This document shows, in pieces, positions 10,409-22,214 of a stretch of DNA of 64,000 nucleotides. The stretch comes from Molossus alvarezi (lineage: Eukaryota > Chordata > Mammalia > Chiroptera > Molossidae): NCBI GenBank assembly GCA_037176705.1, contig CM073898.1:41752988-41816987 (forward strand), read 5' to 3'. The position numbers were made by a program, and so were the translations under genes. The notes below the pieces were generated by a model. That model was given only the letters and a program-made list of their open reading frames with translations, was not told the origin of the DNA and made no database searches. Position 1 is the first letter of the stretch. Each line of letters starts with the position of its first letter.

Positions 10409-12512
10409 ATTACCCTATATGCTTTATGCATTTTATGATGGGTATAAACTGCTTAATATAGTAGTAGAGAGTTTTTATTAAAAGTGAAAAGAAGAAATGA
10501 CGATTCAAAAGCATCTTGCATCATTTGTTTTTAATCCATAGCATGATAATAGAGTGTTATGTGTAAGCACCTATCATTCAAATGAAGGAAGCATATCTGA
10601 CCATTGTTTATATTTTAGTATTCAAAGTCTTCTAGGACAGATTGATAATCAGACTTCAACATGCCAAGGTGAAGTCGCCTCTCTTTCCCCTTAAAGATAC
10701 ATGACCATAAATGCCTACTGAAATTTCCTTTTCAGTATTTTATGTATACTCATTTTTAATCTATTTATTAAATGGGTTAGTTTTTTTCCCCATTGTGATA
10801 AAAGAAACCGGTTTTCATTTAAATGATTCCATTTAGGTATTTGCAATTACTAATAATGCAGTTTACAAAAGGAGACATTTCAATGGCAGGAACCTTGAAA
10901 TGAATCCGTAAGAATTTGGAATGGATGTTGCTTTCTCTTAGAATAATCTGGGGCCAGTCTCTACTTTTGTAGAATTCAGTGATTTTTTTTTCTTTTTTTG
11001 AGGGTCAGAGCTCTTAAATTTTAGTCCATTGCTAGAGGGAGTGGCAGGCCTCTTGGCTAAGAAATCTACTTGAAATTACTCTTCGGGAGAAAAAAAAAAA
11101 GGTAGAAAATTGCCTCATCAAACCCATCTTTCAACCAACAAATCCTGTGATTCTCACTGTGCTTAATTGTTGACCCCTGCCTCCTGTGTCAGGCAATGTG
11201 GCAGGAACTCTCCCTTCAAATACAGATCCATGTTACCTCATCAGAACGCACTTGTTAAAAGTGATAATGGTTCACAATCAGTCCCTCGCCATGTGAAACA
11301 CAATATCCTCTTTTACAAATGCAGAGGTTTGGGGCCTAAATTAATGCCTTGGTGCACTAGTCATTACGTTATCTGAAAATTGTTTGGTACGAGGGGGAAA
11401 TATCTGTACGATGCTTTTGTCATTCAAAGAGTTCTAAATGCAGAATGTATTGAATTTGGGAAAGGAAGTTTTTGTGTGAGGTCTATTGCAAACTGTTGAG
11501 TGTCATTTAACCTTTAAAAAACAGCCCTTACATAGGTAGTACCAACATTAGAAAATGCATTTAAGGCAATTATACATTTCCACATAAAAGAAATTTTAAA
11601 ACATCTGAAATATATGTGGCATGAGATCTGTGGGACTGGATTTAAGAAGAATCACAACCTTTTGCAGCGAATTCTCTTCATGTATGTGGCTTGCCTTGCC
11701 TTGGAGAATGAACTGCAAGGGGCATTGTGAAGGGAATGTGTGGGTTTCAAATTCAGTGGCTCCTTCACATCTGTTAGGTGAGAATTAAAGAGCTCTCGGA
11801 AATAATGTATTCTTATGTTTCAGAGCTACCACTGCCAAAGGCTACTGACGAGTGAGTATCAACATCTGTGTTACTTCTTTAGATTCCCTGATTCGATGTG
11901 TCTAAACATTTCATTTACCACCGGAATTTTTTTTTTAAGTTGTTTTAAGCCTCTGTTTGATGTACTGGTTCCCTGAAAGATATCATTAGCAAATATTAGT
12001 TAAGGAATTCTATGTACAATTAGCCCTAAATAACAGTAACCAAATGTTGTGATTTGTATTATTGAAAGAACGTCAGACTCTTGAAACGGTAAATAATGGA
12101 ATGAAAATAAATAAAGGTACCTGTATTTTGACAGTGATGTTCCACCTCTGGTTTCCCCGTGCGCAGGCGTAAACACGCATACTCTCTCACACACACAATC
12201 ATTCAAATGCCTTTTCTTTCTCTGACAAAAATATTCATTAAAAACATTTCACTGTGCTGCCTTTTAATATAGCACGGGCATTCAACCTGCACAGGAAGCT
12301 TCCTGGAACCGCACAAATACTGTGTAATTATCTGGTGGCTCCCTGCTGGCTGCTGCATATTCCAAGCACAAAGTGAGCATCGAATTTCTAGAGCCTGACT
12401 CCTGTCTTCATTGTCCCTGCTTGGAATATGAAGCCTCACTTCATTATAGTAGACCTGATCAAACTTGATAGATTTAGCCATTATTCTTGACTCTGTCAAC
12501 TTTCCACAGTTT
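10409..12512. other. Unique non-coding DNA with one mini-exon-like motif
   Basis: No gene established. 11150-11375 has faint MIR-like texture. At 11824-11851 a 28-nt segment is bounded by 'tatgtttcag' and 'gtgagtatc', both good splice-site matches. 12240-12480 is repeat-free and looks conserved in character. Support for function is weak. Confidence 0.4.
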
Positions 12513-12720
12513 TTTTTTTTCCCCCCTTCCTTGGGCTCTTTTGTTTTGCCACCCAGGGAATGAAGAATATTCCGAGTCTAGGTTTCTCTCTTTCTCGCCT
12601 CTTCTCTTTCTTCCCTCCCTCCCTCCTTTTTCTCTGGGCTCTCTCAGCCCCCCTCCTTCTCCCTCCACCCCATTTCTTTCACAGTCTCACCCACCCCCTT
12701 TTCTCTCCCCTCTCCCACCC
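12513..12720 (+). repeat. Interrupted polypyrimidine region
   Basis: A T10-C6 run followed, after a short mixed segment, by about 130 bases of nearly pure C/T (for example 'tcttccctccctccctcctt'). The long open frames on both strands here are by-products of this composition. Confidence 0.8.
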
Positions 12721-14199
12721 AAACAAACCAGGGATTCAACAAATAATGTTCCTTGCACATCATGTGATTCAAGGAAAATAAGGCTTGCAATTTTTCTCTC
12801 AATTGTCCTCTTTGGTTTTGATTTTTCAGTCACTATAAAAGAATTCTGCGGCAATGTTGACACACAAGGCAGAAATGCTTTGAAAATCCTTTTCTATTTC
12901 CTGTTAGTAGCGCAGTAACTTTTGCTCTATGATGTTGTTGTGGTGATGCTGGGCTTGGGCTTTCTGCCCCCCCCCACCCCGGTCTGTTTTATGACAACTT
13001 TCAAAGAGCCCTTCAGAGTTCATATTTTCAAGGATCATCCACATCAGTGTATCTTATCAAATTTTATAAACGTCGCAGTGCATTTTCTTTGCAAAAGGCA
13101 TTAGATCATTGTCTAGGCAAATACAGATGTTGATAAAACTGGTTTAGCATAACAGATTGCTTTGTAGTTTTTGAGAGTTGCTATGCAACAATAGAGAATT
13201 ATATCATAGCTCTAACAAAATGTTAAAGTATCAAAAAATAATGCAAGCCGTATCATTATACTTAGAATCACACTGACCCTTCACACTCACGGAACAAGTT
13301 CATCAATGTGTCAGGTATTTGTTACTGACCTTAAAATAGTTATCAGCTCAGTTTATCTTTGCCCCAGTTAATAAATGTTTTGTGGTAAGATTTTGTTCCC
13401 TGTAGCATGTATTCTTTCCTTTCTGTAGCATCTATATATTCATCTGGTGGACCCTAAGCACTTTTTCAAAGCAGAAAATAATGGTTGATGTTAAGGTCTC
13501 CTTATTAAGTGCAAATTATTAATACAGTGAAAACTTAAGGGTCTTAGAAAGTCCTCTCACTCCCCAGGGTTTCTCCACACTCCAAGCCACTCCGATCCTG
13601 CTTTATTCTGTTTATTTTTGAAAGCAAAAGCCAGGCTCCCAATATGATGCCTTTCAACAAGTTTGCTCACAGGATCCTTATTTGTGGCATCCGGTTTTAT
13701 GCCGCAGAAGGAAGGTATGAGGCTAATATGGCTCGAATTTAATATCACCCTCCTTAAATTAAAAATAAAATAATTATTTTTTAGAGTGGCATTTTCAGTC
13801 ACACCAAAAGCTTCGAGGCATCTTAAAATGTAAATTGCTGAGAAGCAACACAAAGGAGAAAGGGAAGATTTTGAAGGCAATCGCACTGATCACTTAATTC
13901 CTTCACTGCATATCCACTTGGCATAAGGTAATTAGAGTGCCACATTGCTGTAAAGACAGAAAGCTTAGGGTCCCATTCTGACTCACCCAGACGATAATAC
14001 ATGATTAGAAGTCAGTGACAGATCACAACTGCTGAATGACCCACCAAGGTCTTATCAAGGGCAAATCGCATAATTAGCATGCACGTGGCTAGCAGAGAAG
14101 TGCAGTGCCATTGTTCCCGCACAATCAAATTAGCCCCGCCAATGAGGTCACTGTTCTGTGACCTTAGAGACATTTCCTGCTTTATTCCCCCCTCTTCGT
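12721..14199. other. Unique AT-rich non-coding DNA
   Basis: No gene or clear repeat is seen. A C9 run occurs near 12967-12975. 13050-13320 and 13720-14130 are repeat-free, with TAAT-type motifs compatible with regulatory DNA, but nothing decides this by eye. Confidence 0.4.
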
Positions 14200-14246
14200 C
14201 ACACACATGCACACACACGCATGCAGTGTGCACACATGCGTACACT
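14200..14246. repeat. CA-rich alternating pyrimidine-purine patch
   Basis: 14200-14225 is a perfect alternation ('cacacacatgcacacacacg'), followed by an interrupted continuation with 'gtgtgcacacatgcgtac'. Confidence 0.85.
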
Positions 14247-14460
14247 CTTAAACTGAATCTAAGTTCTTTGGACACTAAAACCATGTTTTATTGAGACATT
14301 TTTGAAGTACACTCCATTGACTCTTTAGTTCATCATGTTTGGAATGAAGAATGAGGAAACCAGCTAATGTAGTCTGACCCTGGGGGACACATATGTAATG
14401 GAGCTACCTTGACATAAATGCAAGTATCTAGTGAGGCCTGGATCTCATATTATTTGCTCT

Positions 14461-14733
14461 TAATACATCTGCAGCACCCCACATGTACCAAGGAAGTCTT
14501 AATGCATCTGCAGCACCCCTCATGTACCAAGGAAGTGTTAATACATCTGCAGCACCCCACATGTACCAATAAAGTCTTAATACATCTGCAGCACCCCACA
14601 TGTACCAATAAAGTTTTAATGCATCTGCAGCACCCCTCATGTACCAATGAAGTCTTAATACATCTGTAGCACCTCACATGTACCAATAAAGTCTTAATAC
14701 ATCTGCAGCACCCCACATGTACCAAGGAAGTCT
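14461..14733 (+). repeat. 39-bp minisatellite, 7 tandem copies
   Basis: Seven complete units of exactly 39 bp without any indel start at 14461, 14500, 14539, 14578, 14617, 14656 and 14695. Each begins 'taat(a/g)catctgcagcacc' and contains 'catgtacca'. Units 1 and 7 are identical. Units 2 and 5 share two private changes (G at unit position 5, T at position 21). Units 3 and 6 share 'aataaagtct'. This gives a three-unit (117-bp) higher-order pattern. Because 39 is divisible by 3, several frames stay open on both strands as 13-residue repeats. I do not regard these as genes. Confidence 0.97.
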
Positions 14734-15659
14734 TAATTCAAGCTACAGGACCCTCTTTCCTTCCAGTCATTGAACTGGCCCAGTGGATGTGCCTCCTCTG
14801 CCTCCACCCCGTCTGCATTTTCCTCATCTGTTGTGTACTTCTAGGGTCCCACAATTCTCTCAGGTAACAGACATGTTGTGGAAATTGTTGTGGTCCCCCA
14901 TAGCTCCAGCCTGGTCTTGGAGCCAGAGTACCCCCCACAGTGCCAGCAACGGTCCTGACTGCCACTGTTGCAGGGTCCAAGGCTCTTCTTGCGGGTGACC
15001 TGTCAGTCTGCAAAATTGATGTTGTCTTTCTGTTTTCAGCAGTATGGGATCTGGGCAGAGTCCTTCAGTAAAACAACTTGCAGGACTAGCTCGAAGGAGG
15101 TTTTGTTTTCCAGTCTGAAAGCCACTTTCCTATTTGTTCTACACACTTGATCGTGTGTTCACCGCACAGGAGAGGTTGTCTGGCACTCAGCACGAGAGGG
15201 GGCATGTGTTCCCTTCACCCTGATTCCCACCATCCAGCTGCGCTCGCTCTGAACCAGGAATCTCCATCACCCAGAGCCCTGGGTCTCATTCTGCTGATGT
15301 TACCTACTACTGAAATTTCCACCGATCATTTTAAAGAAAAAATGTCCATGTTATCAAATTAAAGCTGAGTTTGAGTCCTTAATGCGGATAATGAATGTAT
15401 TTTATTCTGTTAAGAGCTGAATAATTTCAAATTTTTATTACTTGAATTTTGCCCAAACATGACTTATCATTTACTACTATTAAGATAAGGCTCATGTGAG
15501 TTGAGATTTCATGACATTTTCAGAAACATCTCGTCCAAAATTTAGTGCTAATGAGAAGTCTAGGGAATGTTGATCTGACTAAGAGGAGGGGCTGAGGCTT
15601 GAGGCTGCTGCTGGGAGTGTGGGGCAGCCTGAGATTGGGGGACTTGGCTGCATGGTGCA
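14734..15659. other. Unique non-coding DNA, moderately GC-rich
   Basis: The region 14750-15300 is richer in G+C than its surroundings and contains overlapping open frames of 60-91 codons on both strands. None has recognised domains or supporting signals. No repeat is identified. Confidence 0.45.
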
Positions 15660-15790
15660 ATCAAGATGCAATAGACTGACTATCAGCTGCCTTGGGTCTA
15701 GTCCTGGCTTTGAGCATGGCCAAGGCTATTTTTATTCTTGGCCTAGATGTCGTCATCTACACAATGACTAGATTTGGCAGGAGGCTGACT
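15660..15790 (+). repeat. MIR-type ancient SINE relic
   Basis: Sense MIR features: 'tgccttgggtctagtcctgg', 'ctttgagcatggccaaggct' and 'gtcgtcatctacacaatgac'. Diverged. Confidence 0.6.
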
Positions 15791-17049
15791 CCGATCCCTC
15801 CTAGCAATAACATCCTGTGTTTCACATCCTATGTGAAAGTTATGCCCAGTCCATTTGGTTACATGTCTAATCAACTGCAGTCCTTAATGTTGCACCTCCC
15901 GGCTCTGATCATTGTAACCAAGGGTAATGTTGCAGATCTAGGGGACAGAGAGCTTAGCATTCTAACACACACAAGGAAGAGAAAAGTGTGAGAATATCTA
16001 TTGTTTACAAGGTTTCTTCCCCCTCCCACCTTTGATGCATACACCTTCTATAATTAAACACCAAGGAAGGGGAGAAACCAATGAAAGCCAAATGATTTAT
16101 GTTTAAATAATATGTTTCCAAAGTGTCACTAAGCAGGCAAGTTCATCTTTGAGCCAATTAAATAATTCCAGCTCCAACTTGGCGTGTTCTGTAATTGTTC
16201 TATTTTGTGATGCTTGGATTTTAATGGGTGATGCGTTTTTACAACTGTACCCTGGTACTGCCATGTTTTCTTGGGTTGGATTTCAATTGTCTTCTGTTTT
16301 CTAAAGATGAAATGCACGAATATTTTAACAGAAGGAGATTTAAGTGAGAGTTTAGCAATACAGGGTCTTCCCTAAGAATTTATTTCTAAAGTGTATTTCA
16401 TTTATTATAAATATCTTGGCCATTTGTGCTAAATGCACGCATGAAACTTTTTCTTGCATGGCACAAAGGTAATTTCTAAAGGTGTCGTTAATTGTACAAA
16501 CACAGGAACATCTCTCTTCAATGAGAATTAATATTGTCTGTCTATAGAATGGTAGCAGTATTCAGTGTGCCACAAAAGTTCCTGAAAACATTATATTTAT
16601 AATGATTGTGATAAGCTATTCCATCCTCCTGGTATTTAGCCTTCACGGTAACTTCTTTTTGATGAAAAAATATAGAGAATTATGCACAAAGGAGTAGTTT
16701 TTATACTTGTAATGGAAATATTAAAAAGGGTCCCATTTTTACAAATTGTCTAATAGAGATTTTGCAGCATGTGTAAAATATAGACACAGCATCAGGCAGA
16801 ACTGTATCTGCTGTAAGGGTGTGTGCAATTTGCATAAGGTGTGTATTTTCATATGTGTGCTCCATGTACATTCTATGTATCACATATAAATATAAATCAT
16901 GGTACCCAAAGTCTCAGGGGACCCCTCCAACCTTAGTCATCTAGTGCAAACCATGAAATTCCCCTAACAAACAGGATTAAAATTCACTCCTTTCAACCAT
17001 CCCAGACATTTATTCCTTCCTTTTCATTGAGCTACATTTGTCTGATTTA
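15791..17049. other. Unique non-coding DNA
   Basis: No gene or recognised repeat. AT-rich, with scattered short inverted motifs. Confidence 0.5.
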
Positions 17050-17580
17050 ACAAGATAAGATTTGAGTGCTGATGCAGCCCGTTGTTAATGTAACCGCCGC
17101 ATCCACCATACCATCGACACTCGGCATCAGAGGGATGCATAAATCAGGTATTCAAAAAAAATTAGATATGCAGCGCACCAGTTTTATAGTCCCAGCCTCA
17201 GAAATTGAAATGGCCCAGATTAATGTATTATATCTTACACACTGTCCGAGTGAATCAACTTTAATATATTGAACAGATTCGCAGAACAAGACTTTGTTAT
17301 CTAAGGAGCACTCGGAAGAAGGAATTGACCTGAGGATTTGATTTGGTTCAGGTAGTTCATGTTGTACAGCAGCATTTGAATAGTCTCACATAAAAATAAA
17401 ATTTGTATTAGAAATATTTCACATCATTTCTGGCTCATCCGCACGACAGCTTTGCAGAGGGCCAATATTATAGAAACAATGTCCAGCCAAGATATGATTT
17501 TAACCTTTGCTTCTGACATGGCAAAACAATATAATTGTAATTTCAATGTGAGCCGCTGTTCCTCAGCAAGGCATCTTGTA
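17050..17580. other. Candidate conserved non-coding block
   Basis: Repeat-free, with unusually varied sequence and retained CpGs in an AT-rich setting ('taaccgccgcatccacc', 'catcgacactcggcatcag', 'gtccgagtgaatcaacttta'). This texture is often seen in deeply conserved vertebrate enhancers. The 68-codon open frame at 17066-17272 has no independent support. Confidence 0.35.
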
Positions 17581-18785
17581 CAGGCTGACTCTAACTAGTT
17601 TGGATTTGGACTGGAAATGAAATGCCCGTTGAATTGCTCATACAATAGAAGCCCCACGATTTGTAGCATTGCATTCCCGAAGGCTCAGCCAGGGCTGGGC
17701 TGCTCTGTGAAGAAGTTGCTCTTTATCCTGCGAGGTGCCATTCCAGAGAAGGACAAACGAGGAGGCCGTGGGAGGCTGGAGGGCAGCCGCTCTTTTCCTT
17801 GCCGGGCTGGGAAACAGTTTGGGAACTTGAAGCCAAAGATGAGGTGGTCTTTTCTCCTGACTGCTCAGAAGAGGGAGGGATGAGTAGCAGAGCAGAAATG
17901 GAAGTCTAGGGAGAAACAGTCTTCATCTGGGGAGGGGGAGGAGTACATAGATTTCATTCTTCCATGACCTTCTCCTTTGTTTTCACATTCCAGAGAGTGC
18001 TCTGGGTGTAACCTCGAGATCTGCAAGATTGTGCTCTCTTTACCACGATGGGGTCTGCCATCCTATCGTACGCTCTCAACCATGCCTCTGTGTGATCCAC
18101 GGCAGACTGTACCCACCCCGCCCCCGAGATGGGACTCTACCTGTGAGTGCATTTGCCAGAACACATGTGGGCGGTAGTGATGGTGACTTCCTCACTGAAC
18201 TCAGAAATAGGCAGTGAAGAGTCATTTAATGTAGACACAGCAGAGAGACACACAACAGGACAAACACTAGTTCCTGCTCCAGGAAGATGTCAGGTAAACA
18301 AGAAGCCAAAGAAAGACACTCTTTTTCCTAGGATGGCGCTCCGGGACTCGCTGTTTTTAACGACAATTCTTTTGCCTCTTTGCCCAGCTTGTCTTGCCTG
18401 TTTCCCATGCCTTTGGGTTATTCTGATTTTGCAGAGATTGAAGGTCCAAATGATCTCCCCAGACAGCAACAATGTTGCTTTGGCACATTCCATGAACTTT
18501 GTACCCTGATGGCCAATGCCTGTTTCTCTGTGACTGGTGAAGCCATATGTGACCATGTCTGACATCAGAAATCTGGTGATGTTTGTACAACTATGACTGC
18601 TTCTCTTTTCATCTGCCTAATTCTCATTTACTCTTCAGCTGTCAATATAGGTGTTATTTTTGACTAGGAACCCATACCTTAATCCTCTTTTGCCTCGTCT
18701 TCCACCAACCAAATTCAGGCTGGGCCCCCAGCTACATGCTCTGCTTGTGTCCTCTGTTTCACTTGTCACATGTTTACATGCTCAT
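17581..18785. other. Unique non-coding DNA
   Basis: Moderate G+C. Overlapping open frames of up to 120 codons on + (18147-18509) and 91 on - (18290-18565) oppose each other and show no domain. I call them chance frames. Confidence 0.45.
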
Positions 18786-18789
18786 CTGT

Positions 18790-18919
18790 AACTGCTGAGT
18801 TCATTCTCTTCCTCCCAAGAAAACTCAGAGCTCTTTAAGATAGTCTTTTCCACATGATATCTCTCATTCTCAGCATGGTGCCAGGCACATAATAGATTTC
18901 CATTACGTATCAGGGGAAT
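18790..18919 (+). repeat. L2-like LINE 3' end relic
   Basis: The end motif 'cagcatggtgccaggcacat' followed by 'aatagatttcc' matches the ancient L2 3' terminus, preceded by a diverged 'agctctttaagatagtctt'. The next Ves SINE inserted directly downstream. Confidence 0.5.
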
Positions 18920-18938
18920 CCACTTTTTTATTCACTCA

Positions 18939-19198
18939 TATATATATATATATATTTTTTAATCCTCATCCGAGGACATTTTTCCATTTTTTGTACAGAC
19001 AGAGTGGGAGGGAGAGAGAGGAAGAGAGAGAGAGGGAAACATTGATGTGAAAGGGACACATCGAGTGGCTGCCACCCGCACGGCCAACCAGGGCCGGGGA
19101 CAAACTGCAACCGAGGTACATGCCCTTAGAGGGAACCGAACCCGGGTCTCTCCAGACCGCAGGCAGACGCTCCAACCGCTGAGCCAAACTGGCCAGGG
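18939..19198 (-). mobile_element. Ves SINE, type II, full length, minus strand
   Basis: Reverse complement of the type II element: 'aatcctcatccgaggacatt' at its 3' end, 'ccggggacaaactgcaaccg' in the body, and 'ccaaccgctgagccaaactg' at the tRNA-like head. The tail is a (TA)n stretch (18939-18954). The 19-bp duplications at 18920-18938 and 19199-19217 differ at one base (ccacttttttattcactca versus ...ttcattca). Confidence 0.96.
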
Positions 19199-19217
19199 CC
19201 ACTTTTTTATTCATTCA

Positions 19218-19375
19218 ATAAATTTGTTTGAATGCCTACTATGTGTCGACACTGTTCTAAGCTCCAGGGACACAGCAGCGAGCATAGCAGAGTTGCTACT
19301 CTCACAAAGTCGATGTTGCAGAGTGGGAGGTAGACATTTAGCAAACCAGCAAATAGTGCATGAGCCAGATGAAGT
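19218..19375 (-). repeat. Ancient mammalian repeat relic
   Basis: 'gaatgcctactatgtgtcga' then 'cactgttctaagctccaggg' and 'acacagcagcgagcatagca' follow a well-known old dispersed repeat read in this orientation. I recognise the repeat but cannot fix its exact family by eye. It was split by the SINE insertion. Confidence 0.6.
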
Positions 19376-19889
19376 CTGACCATATGAGAGCTGCAGAAAT
19401 GGCAATTTCATATGGTCCAACCTAATACATCGTATGCCACGCAGAGATAATGAGCGCATCAGTGCAGTAATAGTGTTTGACAACATCCTCTGAGTCATGT
19501 TACAGTGTAAAAGCCTCTTGCTTGAGCTTATTATATTTTAACATAAAAATTCTCCAAAAATCATCAGACAAAAATCGGGCACCATTAGTCAGGCGGAATG
19601 TGATGATTGCCCTAATGATTACTGAAACGCAGGATGATGTCCCTTGGCCATACGGATCACACTGCGGCCTGTACTGGGCAGTTCCAGGCCCTGCTTCTGT
19701 AGGTGGGGTCTGAGCGTAGCCTCCCTCGGAGCCCTGGGGATCCAGCCTTTGCCAAATTTCTCCGTGGCCCAGGCAGGGTTCGTGGCTGACAGGATTTTCA
19801 TTGTGGCTCGGTGACTCCTTCTCCTCAAAAGCTTTGGCCCTGCACCCTGGTTCCAGCCAGTCACTGCCACCCTGCAGGGAAGGATTTGG
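19376..19889. other. Unique non-coding DNA
   Basis: 19445-19640 is repeat-free and has the texture of conserved non-coding sequence ('gtgatgattgccctaatgat'). From 19640 the G+C rises. A minus-strand open frame of 176 codons (19500-20030) runs across this transition. No domain, signal or splice support is visible. Confidence 0.4.
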
Positions 19890-20200
19890 GGACGAGTAGA
19901 CCAAGGAAAATGAGACTAGGCGATTGGTGCACCTCCTGCTCGCCCGGGTGAGGATGCCAGAGTGTGTAACTGTATTGCAAGTGGCCACTAGCCCTTTCCT
20001 CCCCTGGTCCTCACTGTGCCCAAAGAGCATCTCGGGGCCCCTGCCCTAGGTCCAGGGCGTGGCCGTCCCGTGGTTCGGAGCCGGGGACGCGGAGGCACCT
20101 CTCCTGCAGCAGGCTCGCTCGGTGCGCTGTCTCGCACGGCACGTTCTCGTGGTAGCATCCGGCTTTGACAGCACGTTCTCTGGGAGTGCACGGGGAAGTG
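19890..20200. promoter_or_regulatory. CpG-dense patch (possible short CpG island)
   Basis: About 22 CpG dinucleotides lie in roughly 310 bp, 18 of them between 20030 and 20200 (for example 'ggagccggggacgcggagg'). The surrounding DNA is CpG-poor. It is not part of any recognised SINE or LTR. Such a patch suggests an unmethylated promoter or enhancer, but no TATA box, initiator or adjoining exon is apparent. A young GC-rich insertion is an alternative. Confidence 0.45.
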
Positions 20201-20220
20201 TCAGAAAAAGGTGCTAACAT

Positions 20221-20550
20221 TTCTACTAGTTCAGATCATTAATTTTCTCAAGGAATTACTAAGTAAAATGACGTTTTAAAAAAGCCCTCCTATGCTGCCA
20301 TTTCTAAAGTTTTATTTTAAATGTTGTGTGCCCTTAACTGCTTTTTTTTCCCTTTTCACTCAGCTTTTTTTTTTTCAGTTTAGCTTATTTTTTTTTCCAG
20401 TTTAAAGTTCATAGCTCTTTTATATGATAAATATTTTTGTATACTTTTAAAAAATCATATAGCAAACAATGCTGTTTGGTAGCTTTTGCTGGAATTAGAA
20501 AGTAAAGAGAAGCCTCTGTGTGGGGGAATAGAGTGAATTTCTGTCCCTTT
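20221..20550. other. Unique T-rich non-coding DNA
   Basis: Contains three long T runs between 20340 and 20400. No gene or repeat family recognised. Confidence 0.5.
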
Positions 20551-20780
20551 AAGGCCATTTTGGTTCAGTGGTTAGAACATCAGCTGTCATGGGTTCGATT
20601 CCTGGTCAAGGGCACATATCTGGGTTGCAGGTTCAATCCCTGACCCCAGTCAGGGTCGAGTGGGATTGATGCATCTCTCTCACATTGATGTTTCTCTCTC
20701 TCTCTCCCCCTTCCTCCCTTTCACTCTATCTAAAAAGCAATGAAAAAATATCCTTGGGTAAGGAGTCACAAACAAAAAGA
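20551..20780 (+). mobile_element. Ves SINE, diverged type II copy
   Basis: Head 'ttttggttcagtggttagaa', B box 'gggttcgattcctgg', a CT tract, then 'tatccttgggtaagga', a decayed version of the type II 3' motif. No clear target duplication remains, so this looks like one of the older copies. Confidence 0.85.
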
Positions 20781-20919
20781 CCCTGGGGTTAGCTCACTCG
20801 AGCTGACTGAAGGCCAAGGGTATATTTGGACCATCTCTGCAACAGCTAGTACAAGGCTCTGTGCAATGGGCAGGCTAGAATGGCATTTGTGAAAAATTAT
20901 CCCAGCATTAAGCACACAG

Positions 20920-21065
20920 CTTTGTGCCAGATCTCACTGGACCCTGCATTATTGCATTATGGAGAATATTCTTCCCATTTTACCTATTGGCAAACTGAGG
21001 CTCACGAGGTTCACTGTGTGTCCCAGTTTAAGATGAAACAGGAAATGTTGTATTCTCCCAGGCTG
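20920..21065 (-). repeat. MIR-type ancient SINE relic
   Basis: 'ttcccattttacctattggc' followed by 'aaactgaggctcacgaggtt' and 'cactgtgtgtcccagtttaa' matches antisense MIR. Confidence 0.65.
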
Positions 21066-21550
21066 CTCTAACTCTGGAATCTTGCTTCCTCTAATTTCTC
21101 TCTGCAAGGCTTAGCAGTAACACTTAGGAATACTGTCTTCATTCCCTCAAGTACCACAAAAAATTAGGTATTACACATAACAAGCATTCATTGCTGGTTT
21201 CCCATAGTAGAGAGAGATTATAGTATGGGACCGAAAATGACTTTAAATGGACTTTGTGGTATCTCTGCCCTCATAGGTCCCTGAATATCTTCCTTGCGGG
21301 TGTGTCTGCGTGCCAGGACTTCCCTGGGACTCAGCCTTGGGCCATTCAACTAGAGCTTGTTCTTCCTACTGTAACCATTGTACTGCCTCTAGCCTCCCCA
21401 CATTTTCAACCTTCCCTCTCACTCTAGTCCTCCCAGCCCACCAGAGGAAAGCTGGAAATTCCTATAAAGTTGTTCTGTCAAGCATTTGAACACTAGGTTT
21501 CCCCATTCCACACTTTGCACAGGTACTTACCTTTGCATAACTAAAAAGAC
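21066..21550. other. Unique non-coding DNA
   Basis: No gene or recognised repeat. Confidence 0.5.
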
Positions 21551-21736
21551 TCTCTGCTCAGAGGTTGCCGGTTCAATTCCCGGTCAGGCCACATGCCCAG
21601 GTTGTGAGCCCGATCCCCAGTGGGGGGCATGCAGGAAGTGGCTAATCGATGTTCTCTCTCATCAATGTTTCTATGTCTCTCTCCCTCTCCCATCCTCTCT
21701 CTCTAAAATCAATAAAGAAAATAAATGAATAAATAA
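21551..21736 (+). mobile_element. Ves SINE, type I, 5'-truncated
   Basis: Begins inside the head at the segment equivalent to 'ccatgcaccaagaggtcgcc', lacking the A box, and continues through the body to an A/T-rich tail. A loose 12-bp similarity between 21539-21550 and 21737-21748 could be its degraded TSD. 5' truncation is unusual for SINEs and may reflect incomplete reverse transcription. Confidence 0.85.
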
Positions 21737-21748
21737 AAATAAAATGAC

Positions 21749-22214
21749 CCACTAACTGGCTATCTTAAACAAAGAACCATCCTACCACCAAGATGACTTC
21801 AGGAGTTTTCCTAGAAAAGAGAAGGTGTTATAGTTTTTGTAAATCGCATTTTATACTGATGTTGTTTGCCTGCTGGTCTGATCTGGGTTTGACCATTAAC
21901 TAGAATTTAGCTAGTAGCATGTTCTCTCCTTCCTCTGCTCCCTTCCACACACTTGGTTGAAATTTTTGTGACTCAAAAACCAGGTTTGGGGATTCTTGAA
22001 ATCATTACTTCTGGGGACTGAGAGCTAATCTTTGAATCAAAGTTTTGCTTTTCTCTATTCTCAGTTATCATGTGATACAAATGTCACATGAACATGAGTC
22101 TAAGTAATTTCTTTTCATCCAGAACTAAACTCAGTTTGGTTGTAATTCACCTGTAAATATGCCATCCACAGTGCTTTAACTCATCTGAAAGGCAACTATA
22201 AGATGACGCCTAAG
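21749..22214. other. Unique non-coding DNA
   Basis: No gene or recognised repeat. Confidence 0.5.

Noticed and set aside
10114..10461. 115-codon frame and overlapping frames
   Set aside because: They cover the Ves SINE and its (AAT)n tail; the poly-Asn stretch is the microsatellite.
12487..12918. 143-codon frame rich in S, P, L and F
   Set aside because: Explained by the polypyrimidine tract; no domain and biased composition.
14418..14725. Repeat-bearing open frames of 83, 70 and 91 codons
   Set aside because: They are products of a 39-bp tandem array whose unit length is a multiple of three; several frames stay open on both strands at once.
16561..16620. Possible mariner-type terminus (gtgtgccacaaaagttcctg)
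   Set aside because: No matching second end; likely chance.
19500..20030. 176-codon minus-strand frame
   Set aside because: No recognisable domain; it crosses a GC-rich patch where stops are rare. The CpG patch is reported, the frame is not called a gene.
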